The notes under the pieces: generated by a model | Databases searched by the model: none | The model's input: only the letters and a program-made list of their open reading frames with translations | What the model was told of the DNA's origin: nothing | Source of the DNA: Bacillota bacterium | GTDB lineage: Bacteria; Bacillota; Bacilli; Bacillales_B; DSM-18226 | NCBI GenBank assembly: GCA_021821235.1 | Contig: JAKACS010000123.1 | Location: 1-8,098, forward strand | Direction: 5' to 3' | DNA: 8,098 nt | Shown here: piece after piece, positions 1-6,468 of the stretch | Layout: every line of letters starts with the position of its first letter | Position numbering within the stretch: position 1 is the stretch's first letter | Made by a program: the position numbers and the translations under genes

Positions 1-1998
1 GATCAATTATTCTCGGCAAAAAATAACCCATTTGAGCAATCAAGCCAACAGCCAAATGTTAACTACCACCAACCGCAAACCGATCAAAAAGGCGGTAATG
101 GTTTCATTGACCAATTTGGCCGCAATTTGACACAGTTGGCAAAAGCGGGATTAATTGATCCAGTCATTGGCCGTGATGAAGAAATTAAACGGGTGACAGA
201 AATTTTAAATCGCCGCAATAAAAACAACCCTGTGTTAATTGGTGAGCCTGGAGTTGGTAAAACGGCTATTGCTGAAGGACTTGCCCTTAAAATCGCCGAA
301 GGACAGGTTCCAGGAAAATTGCAAAATAAAGAGGTTTACTTGCTTGATGTTGCTTCACTTGTTGCCAATACAGGCATTCGCGGCCAATTTGAGGAGCGGA
401 TGAAACAGCTGATCGCCGAATTGCAGAAGCGTAAAAACGTGATTCTCTTTATCGATGAAATTCATCTGCTTGTTGGCGCTGGTTCTGCAGAAGGTTCAAT
501 GGACGCCGGCAATATATTAAAACCTGCTTTGGCAAGGGGCGAGCTGCAAGTTGTCGGAGCAACAACTCTGAAAGAGTATCGCCAAATTGAAAAAGATTCC
601 GCCTTAGAGCGCCGTTTCCAGCCTGTTCATGTGCTTGAACCATCATTGGAATCTGCCATCGAAATTTTAAACGGAATCCAAGCGAAGTATGAAGACTTTC
701 ATGAAGTCAAATACTCGGATGAAGCAATTAAGGCTTGCGTGCAGCTATCGCACCGCTATATTCAAGACCGCTTCCTACCGGATAAAGCAATCGACTTGCT
801 TGATGAAGCAGGATCAAAAATCAACTTGACTTCAGATTACAAAAGCACAGATCAAATCGAGAGCAGGCTAAAAAAAATTGCTATAGAAAAAGAAGAAGCC
901 TTAAAGGCTGAAAACTATGAAAAAGCTGCAAAATTGCGCGATGAAGAATCAAAGCTAGAAAAATCGCTAAACTCTGCTGCCGCTTCTGAAAGACCCGTTG
1001 TCGAAGTTGCACATATTCAAGAAATCATTGAACAAAAAACAGGTATCCCTGTTGGTAAGCTGCAAGAAGATGAACAAGTTAAACTGAAACATCTTGAAGA
1101 AAACATCAATCGCAAAGTGATCGGACAAGCCGAAGCCGTGAAAAAGGTCGTAAAGGCAATCCGCAGAAGCCGTGCCGGCTTAAAATCAAAGCATCGCCCC
1201 ATCGGTTCCTTCCTATTCGTCGGGCCGACCGGTGTTGGAAAAACAGAATTAACCAAAACGCTTGCAGAAGAACTGTTTGGTTCAAAAGACTCGATGATTC
1301 GTCTAGATATGAGTGAATACATGGAAAAACACAGTGTCTCAAAGCTAATTGGTTCACCGCCAGGTTACGTAGGCCACGAAGAAGCCGGCCAGCTGACAGA
1401 AAAAGTACGTCGGAACCCATACAGCATCATTTTGCTGGATGAAATTGAAAAAGCGCACCCGGATGTTCAGCATATGTTCCTGCAAATGATGGAAGACGGC
1501 CGCCTTACAGACAGCCAGGGCAGAACCGTAAGTTTTAAAGATACGGTCATCATTATGACGAGCAACGCTGGTGTGGGTCAAAAAGCCATTCATGTTGGTT
1601 TTGGAAAAAATGATACCGATGAAGAAGCAAGCATCATCGATTCTTTAGGCAGCTTCTTTAAGCCTGAATTCCTAAACCGTTTTGACAACATTATTGAATT
1701 CAAGGCACTTGAAAAAGAACATCTGCTTTTAATCGTTGATCTGATGGGTAACGAGCTGCAAGAAGCGTTAAAAGAGCAGCAGCTTGAATTGACAATCAGT
1801 CCTGAGGCAAAAGAAAAATTGGCAGAACTCGGCTTCAATCCAATTTTTGGCGCCCGTCCATTGCGTCGTGTCATTCAAGAACAATTAGAAGACAGGATTG
1901 CTGACTTTATTCTCGATCAGCCAGATGCAAGAAAACTGGAAGCTGTCGTAAGAGATGGCAAATTGAGCGTAACAACTAAAACAATAACTGCACAATAA
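1..1998 (+). CDS. clpE: ClpE-type ATP-dependent Clp protease ATPase subunit (5' end cut by window edge)
   Basis: Hsp100/Clp AAA+ unfoldase that feeds misfolded proteins to ClpP in the cytosol. The frame is open from base 1, giving 665 residues. The TTG at 127 is internal and not a start, because the protein continues upstream as a Gln/Asn-rich linker leading into [12 protein letters not shown], typical of ClpE. Seen: Walker A GEPGVGKT (bases 241-264) and Walker B LFIDE near 445-460 in the first AAA+ domain; a UVR-type coiled middle segment (about 865-970); a second Walker A GPTGVGKT (1222-1245) and ILLDEIEK near 1430; a VGF tripeptide near 1594-1602 that matches the ClpP-docking loop; and the sensor-2 motif GARPLRR near 1849-1869. 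B. subtilis ClpE is about 699 residues, so roughly 30-50 residues are missing, including the zinc finger that distinguishes ClpE from ClpC. The short middle segment and the linker also favour ClpE over ClpC. CtsR control is known for the family, but the promoter lies outside the window. Confidence 0.93.
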   Translation, partial: DQLFSAKNNPFEQSSQQPNVNYHQPQTDQKGGNGFIDQFGRNLTQLAKAGLIDPVIGRDEEIKRVTEILNRRNKNNPVLIGEPGVGKTAIAEGLALKIAEGQVPGKLQNKEVYLLDVASLVANTGIRGQFEERMKQLIAELQKRKNVILFIDEIHLLVGAGSAEGSMDAGNILKPALARGELQVVGATTLKEYRQIEKDSALERRFQPVHVLEPSLESAIEILNGIQAKYEDFHEVKYSDEAIKACVQLSHRYIQDRFLPDKAIDLLDEAGSKINLTSDYKSTDQIESRLKKIAIEKEEALKAENYEKAAKLRDEESKLEKSLNSAAASERPVVEVAHIQEIIEQKTGIPVGKLQEDEQVKLKHLEENINRKVIGQAEAVKKVVKAIRRSRAGLKSKHRPIGSFLFVGPTGVGKTELTKTLAEELFGSKDSMIRLDMSEYMEKHSVSKLIGSPPGYVGHEEAGQLTEKVRRNPYSIILLDEIEKAHPDVQHMFLQMMEDGRLTDSQGRTVSFKDTVIIMTSNAGVGQKAIHVGFGKNDTDEEASIIDSLGSFFKPEFLNRFDNIIEFKALEKEHLLLIVDLMGNELQEALKEQQLELTISPEAKEKLAELGFNPIFGARPLRRVIQEQLEDRIADFILDQPDARKLEAVVRDGKLSVTTKTITAQ

Positions 1999-2006
1999 TT
2001 TACATC

Positions 2007-2042
2007 AAAAAGCGAAGCACGTATACAAGTGCTTCGCTTTTT
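2007..2042 (+). terminator. Rho-independent terminator of clpE
   Basis: A perfect 14-bp stem (AAAAAGCGAAGCAC at 2007-2020 with GTGCTTCGCTTTTT at 2029-2042) and an 8-base loop, ending in a T run, begins 8 bases after the clpE stop. The A run on the left arm makes it potentially bidirectional. Confidence 0.9.
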
Positions 2043-2122
2043 ATATCGCTCAGTAATGGGCAGTAAGAACTCCGCCTCAGGATTTATCTCTTCTACCATT
2101 CTTGAAAAGCATGGCCGGCCTC
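2043..2122. other. Short spacer between convergent clpE and mhqR, no gene seen
   Basis: About 80 bases lie between the clpE terminator and the mhqR terminator T run. The minus strand carries a frame starting at 2099, but it runs through the clpE terminator hairpin and into the antisense of clpE and has no convincing ribosome binding site. I see no further promoter or repeat here. Confidence 0.5.
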
Positions 2123-2147
2123 AAAAAAAGAACGGCTGATCACCGTT
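2123..2147 (-). terminator. Probable terminator of the mhqR-like gene
   Basis: On the minus strand, AACGG and CCGTT (within 2131-2147) form a 5-bp stem, with a possible U-G pair extending it. A C and seven T residues follow (2123-2129). The stem begins at the last base of the mhqR stop codon. The stem is short, so efficiency is uncertain. Confidence 0.65.
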
Positions 2148-2587
2148 TAAAATTTGCCTGCGGGCAGTCCTAATTTTTTCAACAAATGAATCGCGTCCGC
2201 CTTCTCATTTTCCGATAAACTGGACATCAACTCATCAATCCGCTTGGCGTGTTCCGGAAAAATTTCTTCAATCAGCTCTTTGCCCTCCTCGGTAATTTGA
2301 GCATAGGTGACACGACGGTCATTTGGACAGGCAACACGTCTCAACAAGCCCTTTTGTTCGAGTTTATCGACAACATATGTGATGCTGCCGCTTGCAAGCA
2401 AAATTTTGCCGCCAATTTGCTGCAAAGGCTGATCCCCTTTATGATAAAGAAGTTCAAGAACAGCGAACTCCGTCGGGTTTAAGCCGTTCTGTTGAATTGC
2501 CTTATTTACATGCTCATTAATTGCCTTATAGGCTCTGGATAGAACAATAAATAGTTTCAGCGATTGAGATGTTGAATCCTTCTCCAT
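2147..2587 (-). CDS. mhqR: MarR-family transcriptional repressor, MhqR (YkvE)-like
   Basis: Cytosolic winged-helix repressor of 146 residues, the usual MarR length. Seen: N-terminal dimerisation helices (about 8-35), a helix-turn-helix region with recognition helix ASGSITYVVDKLEQKG (about 65-80), the wing with the MarR DRR signature at residues 90-92, and a C-terminal dimerisation helix (about 105-140). The stretch LNPTEFAVLELLYHKGDQPLQ closely resembles B. subtilis MhqR from memory. MhqR represses mhqNOP, mhqED and azoR2 and is released by quinones and catechols; that function is transferred from the family. The only cysteine is Cys87, near the wing. Start choice: an upstream TTG at 2611 would add 8 residues, but AAAGGGTGA lies 8-9 bases before the ATG at 2587, so the ATG is preferred. 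It is divergent from kinD and has its own promoter and terminator. An operator-like sequence over the transcription start suggests autorepression. Confidence 0.85.
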   Translation of the reverse strand: MEKDSTSQSLKLFIVLSRAYKAINEHVNKAIQQNGLNPTEFAVLELLYHKGDQPLQQIGGKILLASGSITYVVDKLEQKGLLRRVACPNDRRVTYAQITEEGKELIEEIFPEHAKRIDELMSSLSENEKADAIHLLKKLGLPAGKF

Positions 2588-2595
2588 TGTAACAA

Positions 2596-2604
2596 TCACC
2601 CTTT
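2596..2604 (-). promoter_or_regulatory. Ribosome binding site deciding the mhqR start
   Basis: Minus-strand AAAGGGTGA lies about 8-9 bases upstream of the ATG at 2587 and downstream of the alternative TTG at 2611. This supports the shorter 146-residue protein. Confidence 0.75.
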
Positions 2605-2665
2605 TTAACAATCCGAATACATACCATCGGGATATGATTTTAGCGATCTACTTGCATTTTGTAAA

Positions 2666-2683
2666 TATCTCAATTTCAAAATT
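2666..2683. promoter_or_regulatory. Candidate MhqR operator over the mhqR transcription start
   Basis: TATCTCAATTTCAAAATT matches 13 of 18 positions of the B. subtilis MhqR box as I remember it (TATCTCGAATTCGAGATA). One half-site, TATCTC, is intact. It lies immediately downstream of the -10 box, about -6 to +12, where a bound repressor would block transcription. The other half is degenerate and the region is AT-rich, so this is tentative. Confidence 0.4.
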
Positions 2684-2712
2684 ATTATAAGAAAATTTTA
2701 CTATACTGTCAA
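2684..2712 (-). promoter_or_regulatory. Consensus sigma-A promoter of mhqR
   Basis: The minus strand reads TTGACA (2712-2707), a 17-base spacer, then TATAAT (2689-2684): a 12/12 match to consensus at optimal spacing. The predicted transcription start is near 2677, leaving a leader of about 90 bases before the ATG. Confidence 0.88.
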
Positions 2713-2755
2713 TTCCCTTCTAAAATTAAGCCCTTTTCCAACGGTAGGATGATGT

Positions 2756-2770
2756 TGTAGTTTTGCTACA
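2756..2770. repeat. Short inverted repeat upstream of kinD
   Basis: TGTAG-TTTTG-CTACA is a perfect 5-bp inverted repeat with a 5-base centre, followed by a short pyrimidine run. It lies about 40 bases upstream of the kinD -10 box. It could be a protein-binding site or chance; it is too short to call. Confidence 0.3.
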
Positions 2771-2795
2771 CTTTTTCCCTATTCTTTCGTCCCAT

Positions 2796-2817
2796 TTGAC
2801 CGTGAAAATGTTATAAT
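2796..2817 (+). promoter_or_regulatory. Probable extended -10 promoter of kinD
   Basis: TGTTATAAT (2809-2817) is a perfect -10 hexamer with the TGn extension, 32 bases before the kinD ATG. No good -35 lies 16-18 bases upstream. TTGACC at 2796-2801 is only 10 bases away and cannot serve as its -35. The extended -10 may compensate for this. Confidence 0.6.
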
Positions 2818-2849
2818 AGAAACAGTCAATTTTTACTAGAGGTTTTTAT

Positions 2850-4343
2850 ATGAAAAAAATTCGTGGCAATGGTTTGCTCTATGTTTTGATTGTTATTCTT
2901 CCCGTAATCCTTTTTGGAAGCTATTTTTTCAATGGAATCATCAAGCGGGATCAGGAAGAGAGAAAGAATCAAGCCCTTTGGGTTGGCTCGATTCATCAAA
3001 AAAACTGGGATCAATTAATCAGCGAAACACTTACAAGCTTAAATATCCTCTCACTATCTGTAAATACAAACCTAGATTCACCGGGAAAAATTCAGCCGCT
3101 GCTAAAACAAATTCAAAGTCGTGATCCGCGGTATGGTGAATTATTTTTGCTTAACCGAAACGGAAAAGTACTTGCTGAATCGGATCCGCTTTCTTCTTCT
3201 CCTGATTTTTCTAAATCGGATTACATCCATGAAGCAGTAAAGCTGAACGATACGGTCATCTCAAATCAGCCTGAAACGGTAAAGAACGGGCAAACGGTTA
3301 TTGGCCTGGCTGTTCCAGTTTCTAACGAAAACAATACGCTTAAGGCGCTATTTGTTGCTCAGCTAAAACTCGATTACATCGCCAATTTGATGAAAGTTCT
3401 TACACCCGATTCAGAACTGGTCATTTCAAATGGCACGAATGCAGTTATAACAACCGCCAGCGAACTTCATCCTTCTTTGAAAAACGGAGAATGGGTAAAG
3501 GTTCCAATTGATCATCTGCCATGGAATGTCAACGTAAAAATAGCAAACCAGGATTGGAAAGCCATCAGCAAGGATTTTGTCGAAAAGATTTTGCCAGTGC
3601 TTATCCTCGCTCATGTTTTTTATCTTCTTCTAAAGTATTTTTTATTAAAAAAACAAACCAGAGAAGAAAAAAAACAAAACGAAGCACAAAAACTGGAACT
3701 TGTCGGTACATTGGCAGCTAGTACGGCGCACGAAATTCGCAACCCGCTTACCGGTGTTAAAGGTTTGATCCAGTTGTTAAGCGAAAAATACACTTCTCCG
3801 GAGGATCATTATTATTTTGACGTGATTCATAAAGAACTTGATCGAATCAATGAGATTGTCAGTGAATTTCTAATACTGGGCAAACCAACTGTGCAAAAAC
3901 TTGAGGTTGTGAATCTTGCTGTAACAATCGATGAACTAAGACCGATCATCGTGTCAGACGGTCATCTTCATAATGTCGAATGTGTTTGGCATCTTCCATC
4001 CGAGCCTGTCAATGTAGAATGTGTCAAAGACCAAATGAAGCAAGTGATCTTAAACATTACCAAAAATGCGTTCGAATCAATCGAAAGCAGAGGAACATTG
4101 GAAATGACCCTCAAAAAGCAGAAGGCGGCTTGTGAAATCAAAATAGCCGACAACGGCAAAGGAATATCAAAAGACGAATTAAAGAAAATATTTCAGCCGT
4201 TTTACACATCAAAAAAAACAGGTACCGGGCTCGGATTGGTCGTATGCAAACGAATTGTGCACTCATTCGGCGGAACCATCCAGGTAGATAGCGAGGAAAA
4301 CGCCGGAACAACGATTACAATCCAATTGCCACTAGCCTCGTAA
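2850..4343 (+). CDS. kinD: Membrane sensor histidine kinase, KinD-like (sporulation phosphorelay)
   Basis: A 497-residue membrane kinase (B. subtilis KinD is about 506). Seen: TM1 (about 9-31), an extracellular sensor region (about 32-245) of the size of a double Cache domain, TM2 (about 247-267), and a HisKA domain with the phospho-accepting His294 in STAHEIRNPLTG. The ATPase domain has an N box (Asn402, Asn406), DNGKGIS (434-440), FQPFYTSK (448-455) and TGTGLGL (457-463). The stretch QKLELVGTLAASTAHEIRNP is near-identical to my memory of KinD. In B. subtilis KinD donates phosphate to Spo0F and influences biofilm and sporulation entry, and its Cache domain is reported to bind small carboxylates. 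There is no neighbouring response regulator, as expected for phosphorelay kinases. AGAGGT lies 6 bases before the ATG. Adjacency to mhqR matches B. subtilis, as I recall it. Another Kin paralogue is possible, but the sequence and context favour KinD. Confidence 0.88.
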   Translation: MKKIRGNGLLYVLIVILPVILFGSYFFNGIIKRDQEERKNQALWVGSIHQKNWDQLISETLTSLNILSLSVNTNLDSPGKIQPLLKQIQSRDPRYGELFLLNRNGKVLAESDPLSSSPDFSKSDYIHEAVKLNDTVISNQPETVKNGQTVIGLAVPVSNENNTLKALFVAQLKLDYIANLMKVLTPDSELVISNGTNAVITTASELHPSLKNGEWVKVPIDHLPWNVNVKIANQDWKAISKDFVEKILPVLILAHVFYLLLKYFLLKKQTREEKKQNEAQKLELVGTLAASTAHEIRNPLTGVKGLIQLLSEKYTSPEDHYYFDVIHKELDRINEIVSEFLILGKPTVQKLEVVNLAVTIDELRPIIVSDGHLHNVECVWHLPSEPVNVECVKDQMKQVILNITKNAFESIESRGTLEMTLKKQKAACEIKIADNGKGISKDELKKIFQPFYTSKKTGTGLGLVVCKRIVHSFGGTIQVDSEENAGTTITIQLPLAS

Positions 4344-4377
4344 ATCGATCCTATCTTTAGGAGCGATTTATTTTTTT
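4341..4377 (+). terminator. Rho-independent terminator of kinD
   Basis: TAAATCGATCCTA (4341-4353) pairs with TAGGAGCGATTTA (4358-4370) across a TCTT loop: 12 of 13 bp with one mismatch, followed by seven T residues. The left arm starts at the kinD stop codon. Confidence 0.9.
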
Positions 4378-4460
4378 AGGAAACCGAAAGATTAAATTTA
4401 TTTTTTTCGAAGAATTTTGTAAGATAAAGATTATAGAAAACGAGTAAAGGAGAATGATGG

Positions 4461-5690
4461 ATGGGGCAGCAAGCAGTAATCCAGTCAAAGACAGCAGATG
4501 CCAACAGTTCAACCGTTTTTAAAATCCTGTTTATTATCGGCATCAGCCATTTATTAAATGACGCAATCCAAGCGGTCGTACCCGCAATGTTCCCAATTTT
4601 GGAAAAATCCATGGGACTAACTTATACCCAGCTTGGCATCATCGCCTTTTCATTAAACATGGTATCTTCGGTAATGCAGCCGGTGATCGGCTTATTTACT
4701 GATAAGAAACCAATGCCATTTGCTTTGCCCGTGGGACTGACATTTACATTTGCCGGTGTCCTCAGTCTTGGGTTTGCGACCAGCTTTCAGTGGATTGTAT
4801 TGTCCGTCATTTTTATCGGTCTCGGTTCTGCCGTCTTCCATCCGGAAGGTTCCCGGGTAGCACATATGGCTGCAGGAACAAGAAGAGGGCTTGCCCAATC
4901 GATTTATCAGGTTGGCGGCAATTCAGGTCAGGCATTGGCCCCGCTGATTACTGCATTAATTTTTGTCCCTTTAGGCCAAAGGGGTGCCTCTTGGTTCTCC
5001 ATTGTTGCTGCACTTGCTGTTGTTTTGCTTGCCTATATTGCCATTTGGTACAACAGACAATTGGTACAGGCAGCCGCTTCTTTGAAAAAGAAAGCAACCA
5101 AAGGCAACCAAAACGGTATTGCCAAAGGGGTGGGAAAAGCATTATTTTTAATTCTGTTGCTAATCTTCGCGCGATCTTGGTACATATCGGGTATGACAAA
5201 TTTTTATGCCTTCTATGCCATTGAGAAATATGGAATGTCGATCCGTGAATCACAGTTTTTCTTATTCGCCTTTCTCGTAGCTGGAGCTTTCGGAACTTTT
5301 TTTGGCGGCCCGCTTTCCGACCGGTTTGGCAAGAAAAATATCATTGCCTTTTCCATGCTGGCAACGATTCCTTTTTCAGCGCTCATTCCTTATTTGCCAT
5401 CCTATATGGCGTTTCTCTTTCTGCTTGCCGCCGGCTTCATCTTGATGACCAGTTTTTCAGTTACAGTTGTTTATGCTCAAGAACTCATCCCTGGCAAAAT
5501 CGGCATGATGTCAGGGCTGACCGTCGGCCTTGCGTTTGGAATGGGGGCAATTGGCTCAGTGGGACTGGGCTCTATCGCCGACTTTACTGGACTGCCGACA
5601 ATGATTGGACTGCTTGGCCTTTTACCAATCATCGGCTTAACAAGTTATCTGCTTCCTTCCGATAAGGAAGTATATACATGGAGCAAGTAA
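4461..5690 (+). CDS. Major facilitator efflux protein, Fsr/YfnC (fosmidomycin resistance) family
   Basis: A 409-residue polytopic inner-membrane transporter (E. coli Fsr is about 406) with about 12 hydrophobic segments. Seen: a soluble N-terminus of about 18 residues; GISHLLNDAIQAVVPAMFP in TM1 (about 20-47); the motif A equivalent GLFTDKKPMP (77-86); the family-characteristic GSAVFHPEGSRVAHMA (122-137) and RGLAQSIYQVGGNSG (142-156); a Lys-rich central cytoplasmic loop (about 205-225); and the second-half motif A GGPLSDRFGKKN (282-293). These match E. coli Fsr (memory comparison), a proton-driven exporter conferring fosmidomycin resistance. The true substrate here is unknown. AAAGGAGA (4446-4453) places the start at 4461; two out-of-frame ATGs lie between them. 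It follows the kinD terminator, so it is probably a separate unit, but its upstream 80 bases are AT-rich and I see no clear promoter. Confidence 0.85.
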   Translation: MGQQAVIQSKTADANSSTVFKILFIIGISHLLNDAIQAVVPAMFPILEKSMGLTYTQLGIIAFSLNMVSSVMQPVIGLFTDKKPMPFALPVGLTFTFAGVLSLGFATSFQWIVLSVIFIGLGSAVFHPEGSRVAHMAAGTRRGLAQSIYQVGGNSGQALAPLITALIFVPLGQRGASWFSIVAALAVVLLAYIAIWYNRQLVQAAASLKKKATKGNQNGIAKGVGKALFLILLLIFARSWYISGMTNFYAFYAIEKYGMSIRESQFFLFAFLVAGAFGTFFGGPLSDRFGKKNIIAFSMLATIPFSALIPYLPSYMAFLFLLAAGFILMTSFSVTVVYAQELIPGKIGMMSGLTVGLAFGMGAIGSVGLGSIADFTGLPTMIGLLGLLPIIGLTSYLLPSDKEVYTWSK

Positions 5691-5722
5691 AAAGGATGGG
5701 AACTTTCTCCCATCCTTTTTAC
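5687..5722. terminator. Bidirectional terminator shared by fsr-like and hemerythrin genes
   Basis: A perfect 15-bp stem (GTAAAAAGGATGGGA at 5687-5701 with TCCCATCCTTTTTAC at 5708-5722) and a 6-base loop. An A run on one arm and a T run on the other let it work on both strands. The transporter stop (5688-5690) lies in the left arm; the hemerythrin stop (5722-5724) overlaps the end of the right arm. Confidence 0.93.
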
Positions 5723-6249
5723 TATCCTTTGATTTGCTGTATTTTTTGATAAAATTCTTCTTTTTCTTCTGCGGATAACATTCGCTCCGCCATTGGGAAG
5801 AGGACATTTTCTTCTTTGCCAAAATGTTCCGTCAAAATTAGGTAAGCATTTTTTACCAACTCATTTAACTTTTTTATCTCATCCTCAGAAATTTGCACGG
5901 CTTCTGATTTTTCCAAAAAGCTTTTAATATAATCCTTCGCCTGTTCATGCTCATATTCCATAACAGCAATTGGACCGGAAGTTGTTCCAATATAGTCGCC
6001 CATCATTGGAAACAGCACATTCTCCTCCCGCTCAGAATGAGGATCAAGCACTGCTTTAAATTCACTTACTTTTTTTCTTAATTCAGCAAAATTTACAGCG
6101 ACCGCTTCTTCATTTTCAATTTTTTCAACAAGTGAAAATACTCCATCTAACATTGCATACAAACCTTTGTGTTCTTCTTTTAATTGAGCCAGCCCTGCAG
6201 ATAATTCAACTTCAGGCGTACCTGAAAAGGCATTCATACAACCACTCAT
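5722..6249 (-). CDS. Hemerythrin (HHE) domain protein
   Basis: A cytosolic four-helix protein of 175 residues predicted to hold a non-haem di-iron centre. Seen: likely iron ligands His27 (KEEHKG), His71 with Glu75/76 (DPHSEREENVLFP), His101 (YEHEQAKDY) and His142 with Glu146/147 (TEHFGKEENVLFP). The repeated H-x3-EENVLFP pattern is the hemerythrin/HHE signature. There are no membrane segments. Relatives bind oxygen or take part in NO and iron-sulfur damage responses (YtfE/ScdA group), but this protein lacks an obvious ScdA N-terminal domain and its exact role is unknown. Cys4 sits near the N-terminus. Start choice: a GTG at 6258 would add three residues, but that GTG lies within the GGGGTGA ribosome binding site of the ATG at 6249, so the ATG is preferred. 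It converges on the transporter and shares its terminator. A class II Fnr-type promoter precedes it. Confidence 0.85.
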   Translation of the reverse strand: MSGCMNAFSGTPEVELSAGLAQLKEEHKGLYAMLDGVFSLVEKIENEEAVAVNFAELRKKVSEFKAVLDPHSEREENVLFPMMGDYIGTTSGPIAVMEYEHEQAKDYIKSFLEKSEAVQISEDEIKKLNELVKNAYLILTEHFGKEENVLFPMAERMLSAEEKEEFYQKIQQIKG

Positions 6250-6254
6250 TTTTT

Positions 6255-6261
6255 TCACCCC
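6255..6261 (-). promoter_or_regulatory. Ribosome binding site deciding the hemerythrin start
   Basis: Minus-strand GGGGTGA, with its GGGGTG core 6 bases upstream of the ATG at 6249. It contains the GTG that would otherwise be read as a start. Confidence 0.75.
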
Positions 6262-6279
6262 ATTAATTTTTCTCTATTT

Positions 6280-6285
6280 AGTATA
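6280..6285 (-). promoter_or_regulatory. -10 box of the hemerythrin promoter
   Basis: Minus-strand TATACT (5/6 to consensus) predicts transcription starting near 6273, about 24 bases before the ATG. The bases where a -35 would lie read CACCAT, a poor match, consistent with an activator-dependent promoter. Confidence 0.65.
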
Positions 6286-6306
6286 AAAGCCAAATCAGGA
6301 GAATGG

Positions 6307-6322
6307 TGTGAGCGAGGTCACT
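6307..6322. promoter_or_regulatory. Candidate Fnr-binding site of the hemerythrin promoter
   Basis: TGTGAGCGAGGTCACT fits the B. subtilis Fnr consensus TGTGA-N6-TCACT at all ten defined positions. Its centre (6314.5) is about 41.5 bases upstream of the predicted start at 6273, the class II activator position for Fnr/CRP proteins. Site and spacing are seen directly; regulation by Fnr is inferred. Confidence 0.65.
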
Positions 6323-6340
6323 TCAACCAATGATTTTAAT

Positions 6341-6360
6341 TTGTGATCATTAAGTTGTGA
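6341..6360. repeat. TTGTGA direct repeats (possible ResD-like boxes)
   Basis: TTGTGA occurs at 6341-6346 and 6355-6360, 14 bases apart start to start, in the region between the hemerythrin gene and the 116-residue gene. They loosely resemble the ResD recognition sequence TTTGTGAAT as I recall it. The match is partial and could be chance in AT-rich DNA. Confidence 0.3.
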
Positions 6361-6380
6361 CAAACTTTCGAAAATTTCTT

Positions 6381-6398
6381 AAATTTTTTAAAAAATTT
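6381..6398. repeat. Perfect AT-only palindrome
   Basis: AAATTTTTTAAAAAATTT is an 18-bp perfect palindrome of phased A and T tracts. It lies between the two divergent promoters, about 35 bases upstream of the 6433 -10 box. It may act as an UP element or bent DNA. Confidence 0.4.
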
Positions 6399-6432
6399 GC
6401 TCCTTTTGCTCAAAATAAAGAAGAAACTTTCA

Positions 6433-6438
6433 TATAAT
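6433..6438 (+). promoter_or_regulatory. -10 box of the 116-residue gene
   Basis: TATAAT, a perfect match, 30 bases upstream of the ATG at 6469. The sequence 17 bases further up (TCAAAA) is a weak -35. The predicted transcription start is near 6445. Confidence 0.65.
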
Positions 6439-6453
6439 GGTTGTATACCATTA
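6435..6453. promoter_or_regulatory. Operator-like palindrome over the promoter of the 116-residue gene
   Basis: TAATGGTTGTATACCATTA has perfect 7-bp arms and a 5-base centre. It overlaps the end of the -10 box and the predicted start, so only half would be transcribed. That favours a DNA-binding repressor site over an RNA hairpin. The repressor is not identified; the TGGT-N-ACCA arms resemble some GntR-family sites. Confidence 0.55.
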
Positions 6454-6468
6454 CGAAAGGGTGACAAT

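Noticed and set aside
1917..2099. Minus-strand 60-codon frame after clpE
   Set aside because: It crosses the clpE terminator hairpin and overlaps clpE in antisense; no convincing ribosome binding site.
2588..2611. TTG start at 2611 for mhqR
   Set aside because: No ribosome binding site precedes it, whereas the ATG at 2587 has AAAGGGTGA at good spacing.
2796..2817. TTGACC plus TATAAT as a full sigma-A promoter for kinD
   Set aside because: The spacing is 10 bases, too short; only the extended -10 is kept.
4790..5253. Overlapping frames inside the transporter gene on both strands
   Set aside because: Shadows of a well-supported membrane protein gene; Cys-rich or basic translations with no start signals.
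6250..6258. GTG start at 6258 for the hemerythrin gene
   Set aside because: The GTG is part of the GGGGTGA ribosome binding site of the ATG at 6249.
6307..6322. Catabolite (CRP) site reading of the Fnr-like box
   Set aside because: Bacillus-type Firmicutes do not generally use CRP-cAMP; Fnr is the expected reader of this motif.
6397..6468. Longer N-terminus for the 116-residue protein
   Set aside because: It would start upstream of the -10 box, has no ribosome binding site, and encodes a low-complexity stretch.
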